Part shown: piece after piece, positions 1-8,562 of the stretch | Numbering within the stretch: the first letter of the stretch is position 1 | Layout: each line of letters opens with the position of its first letter | Assembly: GCA_030765485.1 (NCBI GenBank) | Contig: JAVCCR010000032.1 | Coordinates: 119,481 to 166,288, forward strand | Direction: 5' to 3' | Length of the DNA: 46,808 nt | Source: Candidatus Gygaella obscura | GTDB lineage: Bacteria > Omnitrophota > Gorgyraeia > Gygaellales > Gygaellaceae | The notes under the pieces: generated by a model | The model's database searches: none | The model's input: the letters and a program-made list of their open reading frames with translations, nothing else | Told to the model about the DNA's origin: nothing | Made by a program: the position numbers and the translations under genes

Positions 1-1
1 G

Positions 2-2839
2 ATTATTGCTGGGGCCGGTACCGGCAAAACAACCGTTATTACTGAAAGGATTGCTTGGCTTATTTCAGAAGGTCTGGCCAGAACTGATGAGATATTAGCA
101 CTTACTTTTACTGACAAAGCAGCTTTGCAGATGCTTGAGCGCGTTGATGTTTTAGTTCCTTACGGGTATGTAGATATATGGATTCATACATTTCATGCTT
201 TTGGTGATAGAATTCTTAGGGATAATGCTTTAACAGCAGGGCTTAGTTCTGATTTTAAAGTAATGACGAAAGCTGAAAGTGCAGTTTTTTTCAAAGAACA
301 TCTGTCTGAGTTTGATTTAAATTATTTTAAACCTTTAGCGGATCCTACACGTTTTATCGATGCTTTGATTTCTCTTTTTTCCAGAGCGAAAGATGAAGAT
401 ATCTCAACACAGGATTATTGTAATTTTGTTAATGATTTATCTGTAAAGGTTAGATCTTCGCCTTCAGATGAAGCTTTAAAAGAAGAATTGATTCTGCATT
501 TAGAGCTGGCTGCTTCATATTCCAAGTACCAGGAACTTATTAAAAATAACGGCGTTATTGATTTCGGAAACCAGTTTTATTTAGCGCTTAAACTTTTAAG
601 AGAGCATCCAAGGGTTTTAAAAAAATATCAGGATCAGTTTAAGTATATTTTAGTAGATGAGTTTCAGGATACTAATTTTGCCCAGTTTCAGATAGTAAAA
701 CTTCTCACCGGTACCAGGAAGAATGTTACTGTTGTTGCTGATGATGATCAGTGTATTTATCGCTGGAGGGGCGCAGCTTACAGCAATGTTTTGAATTTTA
801 TGCAGGTTTTTCCTAATGCAGAGCAAATCAGCCTAATCCAGAATTACCGTTCAAACCAGGATATTTTAAATAGCGCCTATAGACTTATTCAGTTCAACAA
901 CCCCGAGCGTTTTGAGGTAAAAAGCGGTATAGATAAGAAATTAGTTGCTTTAAGTAAGAAGGGTGGTGCACCTGAATACAGGCATTTTTATTCCGTTAAT
1001 GAAGAGGCTGATTGGATTGCTGATTTGATTAAGGAAAAAGTTAAGTCAAAAGCGTTTAAATACGGCGATTTTGCAATTCTTGTTAGATCTAATTCAGACG
1101 CCCAGCCGTTTTTGCAGGCTTTGAATATGCTAGGCATTCCCTGGCAGTTCAGCGGCTCTCAAGGCTTGTATTCTAGAAAAGAGATAAAACTATGTCTGCA
1201 TTTTCTAAGGGTAGTAGCAAATCCTTTTCAGTCTCTGAGCCTTTATTATTTGGCCAGTAGTCATGTATATAGTCTTATGCCTACTGATTTAAGTCGATGT
1301 ATGCATTATTCAAAAAGGAGTAATAGGGCTCTTTACGAAGTATTTAATAAACTTGATTCAATAACTGAGCTTAGCGATTTATCTCCAGAATTTTTAGATA
1401 AAACCTCAAAACTTATTGATGATTTGAATAAATTCATAGATTTATCCCGCGATGAGTCCGTAGGTAGGGTTTTGTATTCTTTTTTAACTGATAGCGGATG
1501 GCTGAAGCTTCTTACTAATGATATTGGTTCGGAAAAGGAAGAGAATATTCAGAATATCGCTAAGTTTTTTAATATTGTGCGTAATTTTGAGATGGTGGCA
1601 AAAGATTCACGCGTATTGAATTTTGTTAGCTATATAGATTTATTGATAGATGCCGGAGACGATCCGCAGACAGCACAGAGCGATATTAATGATGATTTGG
1701 TTAATATTTTGACTATCCATAAGGCAAAAGGGCTGGAGTTTAGAGTGGTTTTTTTGGTAAGTTTAGTTGTTGGTAAATTTCCTGTTAGGCACAGGAAAGA
1801 AACTATTGAACTGCCGGTTGAACTGATAAAAGAGGTATTGCCCCAAGGAGATTTTCATACTCAGGAAGAAAGAAGGTTATTTTATGTTGCTTTGACGCGT
1901 GCAAAAGAGAATCTATTTTTGACCTCTGCCGATGATTACGGTGGTAAACAATCGAGACGCTTAAGTCAATTCGTGATTGAAGCTTTAGGTCATGTAGATA
2001 TTTCAGAAAACAGAAAAACAAAAAGTTCGATTGAAGCTATAAACCGTTTTGCTCATTTTGATAAAAGCAGGTTAAAAGGTGTTAAGGAAATCGATAAGGA
2101 TAGCCTGCTTAGCTTAAGTTTTTATCAGATAGACGATTATCTTACCTGTCCTTTGAAATATAAGTATATTCATATTTTAAGAGTTCCTATCATGGAACAT
2201 CATACTGTCATATACGGCAGGGCAATGCATAATGCAGTAACGAAATATTTTCAAAATAAGATTTCTGGCTTAAAAATGACCCGAGAAGAGCTTATAGATG
2301 TTTTTGCGCAGAGTTTTAATCCCAAAGGTTTTTTAGATAAGAAACATCAAACTCAGCGTTTTGAAGTCGGTAAAAATGCTTTAGGCAATTTTTTTGAGAA
2401 TGAGCAAAGTGATAATAGAATTCCACTTTTTATAGAAAAAGATTTTTCTTTTATTTTTGGAAATAATAAAATCTTAGGCCGTTTCGATAGAGTCGATAAA
2501 CAACAAGAAGATATTGTAATAATGGATTATAAGACATCGGAGTTGAAAAAACAGGAGGAAGCAGATAAGCGGACAAAAAAAAGCATGCAGCTTGTTTTAT
2601 ATTTTATGGCTTATGAAAATATATTTGGTATCATGCCGGCACAAGTTCAGCTTTATTTTTTAGAATCCGGCCTTATTGGAACACATGTTGTTAGACAAAA
2701 AGATTGCGAAAAGCTAAAGGAAAAAATAGATCAGGTTTCTTTCGGAATAAGAAAGGCCTTTTTTAATGCTCAACCAAGTTATATGGCCTGTAATTACTGT
2801 GCATATAATTCTATCTGTGGTTATGCATTAAAGAAATAG
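2..2839 (+). CDS. UvrD/PcrA-type superfamily 1 helicase fused to C-terminal PD-(D/E)XK nuclease with Cys cluster (5' truncated by window edge)
   Basis: The frame is open from nt 2 (IIAGAGTGKTTVITERIAWL..., Walker A), upstream of the listed ORF start at 125. Helicase motifs DEFQDTN, DDDQCIYRWRGA and EERRLFYVALTRAKENL; C-terminal IMDYKTSE nuclease motif and CNYCAYNSIC. Confidence 0.9.
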   Translation: MIAGAGTGKTTVITERIAWLISEGLARTDEILALTFTDKAALQMLERVDVLVPYGYVDIWIHTFHAFGDRILRDNALTAGLSSDFKVMTKAESAVFFKEHLSEFDLNYFKPLADPTRFIDALISLFSRAKDEDISTQDYCNFVNDLSVKVRSSPSDEALKEELILHLELAASYSKYQELIKNNGVIDFGNQFYLALKLLREHPRVLKKYQDQFKYILVDEFQDTNFAQFQIVKLLTGTRKNVTVVADDDQCIYRWRGAAYSNVLNFMQVFPNAEQISLIQNYRSNQDILNSAYRLIQFNNPERFEVKSGIDKKLVALSKKGGAPEYRHFYSVNEEADWIADLIKEKVKSKAFKYGDFAILVRSNSDAQPFLQALNMLGIPWQFSGSQGLYSRKEIKLCLHFLRVVANPFQSLSLYYLASSHVYSLMPTDLSRCMHYSKRSNRALYEVFNKLDSITELSDLSPEFLDKTSKLIDDLNKFIDLSRDESVGRVLYSFLTDSGWLKLLTNDIGSEKEENIQNIAKFFNIVRNFEMVAKDSRVLNFVSYIDLLIDAGDDPQTAQSDINDDLVNILTIHKAKGLEFRVVFLVSLVVGKFPVRHRKETIELPVELIKEVLPQGDFHTQEERRLFYVALTRAKENLFLTSADDYGGKQSRRLSQFVIEALGHVDISENRKTKSSIEAINRFAHFDKSRLKGVKEIDKDSLLSLSFYQIDDYLTCPLKYKYIHILRVPIMEHHTVIYGRAMHNAVTKYFQNKISGLKMTREELIDVFAQSFNPKGFLDKKHQTQRFEVGKNALGNFFENEQSDNRIPLFIEKDFSFIFGNNKILGRFDRVDKQQEDIVIMDYKTSELKKQEEADKRTKKSMQLVLYFMAYENIFGIMPAQVQLYFLESGLIGTHVVRQKDCEKLKEKIDQVSFGIRKAFFNAQPSYMACNYCAYNSICGYALKK

Positions 2840-2866
2840 TCGTCCTAAGGGGAAGAAAGGTGCATT

Positions 2867-3234
2867 ATGCAAGGCCTTGCACACTGGTTGTTACGTTTAG
2901 CTCTGGCTAGTGTTTTTTTCATGGAATTGTTAAATTCCCCAGAATAGAAGCTATTGCAACTATGTTTAAGTGGCCTTCAATTGCTGTTTTAATTCTGGCG
3001 ATAGCAGAAATTTTAGTAGCTGTATTTATAATTTCAGGATGTTTTTTTAAGGGTTGGATTACTCGGGTTGGGAGTTTGGTTATAATTATTATAATGTCCG
3101 GAGTCATTTTCTTGATACACAGAGGTTAGTGGTCATTTATACCTACGGCTAACCATCTATCAGGAGGAATGGAATTTCAGGCTATCTTGTTGTTGGTTTC
3201 TTTATATTTTTTAGTTAAGGGTAATAATGTCTGA
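2867..3234 (+). pseudogene. DoxX-family membrane protein, disrupted by a frameshift and an in-frame TAG
   Basis: ATG at 2867 with purine-rich SD. MQGLAHWLLRLALASVFF continues after a -1 nt shift at the T7 run (2913-2919) as HGIVKFPRIEAIATMFKWPSIAVLILAIAEILVAVFIISGC...FLIHRG*WSFIPTANHLSGGMEFQAILLLVSLYFLVKGNNV*. The GGMEFQ...ALYFL-like C-terminus resembles DoxX. Confidence 0.72.
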
Positions 3235-3258
3235 AGAAAATTAATCATAAAATATAGT

Positions 3259-3297
3259 CCTTTGCAATTTATATATATTGTAAAGGGTTTTTCTTTG
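3259..3297 (+). terminator. Rho-independent terminator-like hairpin
   Basis: CCTTTGCAAT / ATTGTAAAGG stem (one G-U), 8-nt loop, followed by GTTTTTCTTT. Confidence 0.6.
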
Positions 3298-3328
3298 AAG
3301 TAAAATACTTATAACAATATTAATCTAT

Positions 3329-6300
3329 ATGGAATTAGACTTTAAATCAGGACAAAAAATCGGTAGTGATTATTTGCTTCTTGAGCGACTTGGAGAAGGT
3401 GGTATGTCTGTTGTTTTTAAAGCAAAAGATATCCCCGGAGATAGAGAAGTCGCTATTAAATTCCTTAAACCTTCCCGAATATCCTCATATCTAGAAGAAA
3501 GAATAAGATTTAAGAAAGAAATCGAGGCTATAGGTAAGTTTTCTCATCCTAATATAGCTAAGTTGTTTTCCGTAGGTGAATATGAGAATAACCCTTATAT
3601 TGTTATGGAATTAGTTAATGGGGAGAGTTTGCATGACTTATTAAGCCGAGGAGAAGTTTTTGGTATAGAAAAAAGTGTTTTTGTAATAAAACAGATATGC
3701 CAGGCTTTAAATTATGTTCATTCCAAGGGTTTATTGCATAGAGATATGAAACCGGGCAATATAATCTTGGATAAAGATAACGGAAATGTAAAATTGGTTG
3801 ATTTTGGCTTGGCTCTAGTTATGGAATTAGGTCAGATAAAAGATAGTGCTGAAATAATAGGTACATTTGGCTATATGTCCCCTGAATTAACCGGAATCAT
3901 AAATAAGCCCATTTATGAAAGCAGTGATCTTTATTCTTTAGGGATAGTATTTTACCGTCTTTTGGCAGAGGAGCTTCCTTTTAAGGGGGATTCGGTAAGT
4001 GAAATTATACATCAGCAGGTTGCTTTGGTTCCCAAGAGCCCCATACAAATAAACCACAATATCCCTAATATTTTAGAGAAGATTATTATGAAACTTCTTG
4101 AGAAGGAACCTGATTTGAGGTATCAGAGTGCTATTGGGTTACTTCATGATTTGGAGCTTTTTTCAAAAGGTGATAGGGATTTTGCTATTGGCGCGAAGGA
4201 CCAGAAGTTAAAACTTACATATCGGGTAAGACTTATAGGTAGAGACAGGGAATTTAATCGGATTCTTAAGCTTTTTAACAAAGCAATGAATTTTTCCGGC
4301 AAGGTTTGTCTTATTGGCGGTGAGGCAGGTATCGGTAAGACAAGACTTGTAGAGGAGATGCGTGAGGTTATTTATGAGCATGATGTTCAGTTTTTGGTTG
4401 GTAGATGTATCATGCAGGAAAATAAGTTTCCTTACCAGCCATTTAGGGATATAGTCGATGAATATATAGTTTCTGTAAAAAGACAAGGTGATTCGGCAGT
4501 AGATAGAGAAAAGAAAAGAATAATTGATTTATTTGCCGACTTGAGAGCTTTGTTGGTAAAACTTAACGCCAATATAAAGCAGATTATCGGCGAAGTTCCC
4601 GAGGTGGTTCATCTTGATTCGGATAAGGAAAACAAACGTTTTACCATGGTTTGTGCCAGGTTTATTTGTAGTCTTGTTGAAAAAGATAAGTCATTTGCTA
4701 TATTTATAGATGATCTTCAGTGGGCAGATGAAGGCAGTTTAAATATATTGGAAGAGATCTTAAACATTATTTCCGATTACAATCTTTTTTTAATCGGTAC
4801 ATATCGTGATAACGAAGTAGCCGATAATCATAGTCTCAGTAAAATAAAAAGAAAGGCAAAAAATTTTAGTTTGCCGTTAGAAGATATCAAGCTAGATTTA
4901 TTTAATTATGAGAGAATGAATAGATTTGTAGCTAAAATCCTGGGAGAATCTGAAGATAAAGCCAAAATGTTGACGCGTTATATCATGGAGAAATCTCGGG
5001 GTAATCCTTTTTTCAGTTTGACGATTATCAGAGAATTGGTTGAAAGAAAAGCTCTTGTCTGGATGCAGGGTTTTTGGGAAGAAGATTGGGGTCAGATAAA
5101 TCAACTTCCTGTTTCAGTTGATATTGTTGATATTATTCTTTTAAGAGCAAAGGAATTGTCTGAAGGAGAAAATAATCTCTTAAGCGTAGCAGCCTTAGTC
5201 GGTAAGCGTTTTTATCTGGATATGCTTTATAATCTTATAAAGGAAGATAAAGAAAAAATTATCGTTTTTATTGATGATGCGATTAATAAGCAGTTTTTGG
5301 AAAAGGGCTTAAATCCTGGAGAAGTAGCTTTTGTTCATGATGAGGTAAGAGAGGCTTTTTATAGCAAGCTCAATGAGATCCAAAGGAAAAAATATCATTT
5401 AGCAATAGCTGAGGTAATAGAGAAGAAATTTAATAGTAAAGAGCAAGAGGTATTATTTGAATTAGCGCACCATTATATTGAAGCTGGAGTAAATGAAAAG
5501 ATTTTAGAATATGGTTTGCCCGCTGCTGAAAAAGCAAAAGAAAGTTATGCTAACAAAGAGGCAATTAGGTATTATCAGGTTGTTTTGGATGTATTAAGTA
5601 AAAATTATAAAAAATCAGATTCAAGATGGCTAAGGGCCAATGAAGGTTTAGCGGATGTTAATCTTACTACGGGCAATAATGACCAGGCAATAAAAATATG
5701 CAAAGAAATTATAGATTTAGAAAAAACAAATTTGGATAAGGCTAGGTTATATAGAAAGATCCAGACTGCATATTTAAAAAAGGGAGAATGGGTTAATTGT
5801 GAAAAGGCCATGTTTGAAGGTTTAAGGCTTTTAGGCGAGCATTTACCAAGATCTAATTCTGCAATAAGTATTTCTTTGTTTCATGAACTTTTAGTTCATG
5901 TTTTTTATTGCATCTTTCCTAGATGTTTTATATCCTTTTCAAGACAGAAAGAAAAAACGAAGTACAAAGAAATAATGAATTTTTATAGAATTCAGGCCTG
6001 GGTTTATATATTGAGTGATATAAGAAAGTTTACACGTACTGTTCTAAGAGCGGTAAATATTGGAAATTTTAAAGTTGGTAAATCAAAAGAATTAAGTTTT
6101 GCCGTAATGGCTTGCGCTTCTTTAAGTATGGCGGCTTCTTTATTTAAGCTTTCAAGTAAATATCATGAAATCGAGCTTAAAATCAGAAAGGACCTGGATG
6201 ACCAATGGGGCGTTGCCCAGTCTTACCAGTATTTGGGTTATTGTATGCAGTGGCAGGCTAGGTTTTCAGAGAGTATAAGAGCTTTTCAGGAATCACGCGA

Positions 6301-8185
6301 AAAGTTTGAAAGAATGGGAGATGTTTGGGAATTGGATATGGTTAGGCAGGGGCTTGGGCATAACTATTATTTTCAGGCGCAGTATGAACAGGCAAATCAA
6401 GTTTTCTCCAGCTTTATTGAAACGGCAAAAAGATTAGATGATAAATATGCGATATCTGATGGTAATGGTTGGCTTTGTTTAATTTATACTGAATGGGGTA
6501 AGTTTGAAAAGGCAGATGAATTAGGTAAGATTGCACTTTTAATAAGTGAAAAGGAAAAGATTTGGTTCATTACTTGTTTTGCGCTTGCTAATTTGGGTAA
6601 TTTAGAGATGGAAAAGGGCAACTATGATAGCGCTGTAAAATATTTGGAAAGATCAAAGAAGCTATTTGAGAAAAATACCTTTTTGAAAAATTACACTATT
6701 TATTTATATCCTTGTCTTGCCGATGCGTATATTGAAAAATATAAAGCTGATAGTTTGAATATGTTTGAAGACGATAGGAAGCACTTTTTGAAAAAGATTA
6801 AAACTGCTTGTTTATTTGCCTTGAAGCAGACAAAAGCTTGGTCTTGTCACTATGCATGGTCGTTGCGCGTTACGGCCAAATATTACGCTTTTACTGGAAA
6901 TACGCATAAGGCAGAAAGCTTTTTTGGAAGAAGTATAGAACATGCAAGAAGAATCGGCAGAAATTACGAAGTTGCCAAGGCTTTTTATGAGAATGGAAGG
7001 TTTTTGGATTCTATTAATGAAAAAGATTTGGCTAAAGAAAAATATAAAAGCGCTTATGATATATTTCATGATATTTCTGCTTTTGCTTATATGCAGAAGT
7101 GTGCAGGTCTTTTAGGATATGAAATCGAGGTACAAAAAAAACAAACGTCCAGAGATCGCTTAAAGCTTGCTAGAGAGATGACCACGGTAATAGATACCAG
7201 CCGTTATATAAGTTCTATACTTGATTTAGATGAACTTTTAGAGAAAATAATGGATAAGGCAATACAGCTTGTGGGTGCTGAGAGGGGGGTTATTTTATTG
7301 TATCGTGAGGAAACTGAAGATACTCCGCAGCTTGAAGTAAGAGTAGCCCGCAATATCTCACGCAATGAAGTTGAAACAGATATGTTTAATACCAGTAGAG
7401 GTATAATTGAAAGAGTCATTAGGGAAAAACAGTCTATCGTTATTGATGATGCAAGCAAGGAAGATGGCCTAAGGCAAGAGTTTAGCGTTATTAAGTATGG
7501 CCTTCGTTCTATAGTTTGCCTTCCGATTATAGCTAGAGAAGATTTATTAGGTGTGATTTATTTGGAAAATAGACTTGTAAGTGGAATTGCAAATAGGGAG
7601 GATTTAAAAGTTTTGGAGCTGATAGTTAGGCAAGCTGGGATTTCAATAGAAAATGCCATACTTTATAAGCGGGCTATAACAGATAGCCTTACTTCGCTTT
7701 ACAATAGGAATTTCTTTGATAATTATTTGGTTAAAAGTGTTAATCAGGCTAATAGATATAACAGTTTTTTATCTATTTTGATGATAGATATTGATGATTT
7801 TAAAAGAATTAACGACAGTTACGGTCACAGAGCTGGAGATTTGGTATTGAAATCTGTTTCCGTTATTTTTGGTAAGCGTATAAGAAAAAGCGATCTTGTA
7901 GCTCGTTATGGAGGAGAAGAATTTGTGGTGATTCTTCCGGCAACGAGCATAGAAGGAGCAAAGCGTGCAGCCGAAACAATAAGAAGTTTAGTGGAAGAAA
8001 GTAGTTTTTTGTTTGATGCGCAGACTGAGAAAAAAGAGCAGGTGGATCTTAAGGTAACGATTAGCATAGGAGTGGCTCAGTTGATTTTCGGCGAAGACAG
8101 ACTTCAGTTGTTAGAGAAAGCGGATCAGGCTATGTATAAGGCTAAATCGTTAGGTAAGAATAGGGTAGAGATTTGGCAAAGTTAG
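3329..8185 (+). CDS. Multidomain signalling protein: Ser/Thr protein kinase - AAA ATPase - TPR-like repeats - GAF - GGDEF diguanylate cyclase
   Basis: Kinase: LGEGGMSVVFKAK, VAIK, HRDMKPGN, LVDFG. ATPase: GGEAGIGKTRLVEE Walker A, FAIFIDDLQWAD Walker B. Helical repeats in the middle; GAF region; C-terminal RKSDLVARYGGEEF. Confidence 0.92.
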   Translation: MELDFKSGQKIGSDYLLLERLGEGGMSVVFKAKDIPGDREVAIKFLKPSRISSYLEERIRFKKEIEAIGKFSHPNIAKLFSVGEYENNPYIVMELVNGESLHDLLSRGEVFGIEKSVFVIKQICQALNYVHSKGLLHRDMKPGNIILDKDNGNVKLVDFGLALVMELGQIKDSAEIIGTFGYMSPELTGIINKPIYESSDLYSLGIVFYRLLAEELPFKGDSVSEIIHQQVALVPKSPIQINHNIPNILEKIIMKLLEKEPDLRYQSAIGLLHDLELFSKGDRDFAIGAKDQKLKLTYRVRLIGRDREFNRILKLFNKAMNFSGKVCLIGGEAGIGKTRLVEEMREVIYEHDVQFLVGRCIMQENKFPYQPFRDIVDEYIVSVKRQGDSAVDREKKRIIDLFADLRALLVKLNANIKQIIGEVPEVVHLDSDKENKRFTMVCARFICSLVEKDKSFAIFIDDLQWADEGSLNILEEILNIISDYNLFLIGTYRDNEVADNHSLSKIKRKAKNFSLPLEDIKLDLFNYERMNRFVAKILGESEDKAKMLTRYIMEKSRGNPFFSLTIIRELVERKALVWMQGFWEEDWGQINQLPVSVDIVDIILLRAKELSEGENNLLSVAALVGKRFYLDMLYNLIKEDKEKIIVFIDDAINKQFLEKGLNPGEVAFVHDEVREAFYSKLNEIQRKKYHLAIAEVIEKKFNSKEQEVLFELAHHYIEAGVNEKILEYGLPAAEKAKESYANKEAIRYYQVVLDVLSKNYKKSDSRWLRANEGLADVNLTTGNNDQAIKICKEIIDLEKTNLDKARLYRKIQTAYLKKGEWVNCEKAMFEGLRLLGEHLPRSNSAISISLFHELLVHVFYCIFPRCFISFSRQKEKTKYKEIMNFYRIQAWVYILSDIRKFTRTVLRAVNIGNFKVGKSKELSFAVMACASLSMAASLFKLSSKYHEIELKIRKDLDDQWGVAQSYQYLGYCMQWQARFSESIRAFQESREKFERMGDVWELDMVRQGLGHNYYFQAQYEQANQVFSSFIETAKRLDDKYAISDGNGWLCLIYTEWGKFEKADELGKIALLISEKEKIWFITCFALANLGNLEMEKGNYDSAVKYLERSKKLFEKNTFLKNYTIYLYPCLADAYIEKYKADSLNMFEDDRKHFLKKIKTACLFALKQTKAWSCHYAWSLRVTAKYYAFTGNTHKAESFFGRSIEHARRIGRNYEVAKAFYENGRFLDSINEKDLAKEKYKSAYDIFHDISAFAYMQKCAGLLGYEIEVQKKQTSRDRLKLAREMTTVIDTSRYISSILDLDELLEKIMDKAIQLVGAERGVILLYREETEDTPQLEVRVARNISRNEVETDMFNTSRGIIERVIREKQSIVIDDASKEDGLRQEFSVIKYGLRSIVCLPIIAREDLLGVIYLENRLVSGIANREDLKVLELIVRQAGISIENAILYKRAITDSLTSLYNRNFFDNYLVKSVNQANRYNSFLSILMIDIDDFKRINDSYGHRAGDLVLKSVSVIFGKRIRKSDLVARYGGEEFVVILPATSIEGAKRAAETIRSLVEESSFLFDAQTEKKEQVDLKVTISIGVAQLIFGEDRLQLLEKADQAMYKAKSLGKNRVEIWQS

Positions 8186-8231
8186 TAAGTTTAAGTTTTT
8201 CTCTTCTGTAGTAAATTTAATTAACTAAAAC

Positions 8232-8260
8232 TTGACTTGGTTTGATAATAATAGTATACT
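8232..8260 (+). promoter_or_regulatory. Sigma70-like promoter for rpsO-pnp
   Basis: TTGACT (8232-8237) - 17 nt - TATACT (8255-8260). Confidence 0.65.
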
Positions 8261-8288
8261 GTTTTCGCAATTAAGGAGGAGAGAACTA

Positions 8289-8555
8289 GTGATTTCAAAA
8301 GACAAAAAACAACAGCTGATAAACGATTTTAAAACACATACTAAAGATACTGGTTCTGCAGAGGTGCAGATTGCTATTCTGACCGAACGAATCAATTCTT
8401 TGAGTGGGCATTTTAAAGAGCATAAAAAAGACCACCATTCACGCCGTGGGCTCTTGACAATGGTTGGCAAGCGCCGACGTTTACTTGATTATCTTAAGAG
8501 AATCGATCTTAAGAAATATCAAGATCTCATCCAAAAACTAAATCTTAGAAAGTAG
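8289..8555 (+). CDS. rpsO: 30S ribosomal protein S15 (GTG start)
   Basis: [56 protein letters not shown] is classic S15; SD AAGGAGGAGA just before the GTG at 8289. The listed ORF start at 8232 lies on the promoter -35. Confidence 0.95.
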   Translation: MISKDKKQQLINDFKTHTKDTGSAEVQIAILTERINSLSGHFKEHKKDHHSRRGLLTMVGKRRRLLDYLKRIDLKKYQDLIQKLNLRK

Positions 8556-8562
8556 TTTCAAA

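Noticed and set aside
2919-3107. Minus-strand 62-aa ORF
   Set aside because: Antisense to the DoxX remnant; hydrophobic composition mirrors the membrane-protein coding strand and there is no SD or family signature.
3127-3129. TAG in DoxX as pyrrolysine or amber recoding
   Set aside because: A frameshift upstream in the same gene makes decay simpler, and no suppressor tRNA or Pyl genes are in the window.
4208-7458. Several minus-strand ORFs of 68-92 aa inside the kinase-GGDEF gene
   Set aside because: All antisense to a clearly coding frame, with no SD and no recognisable motifs; expected by chance.
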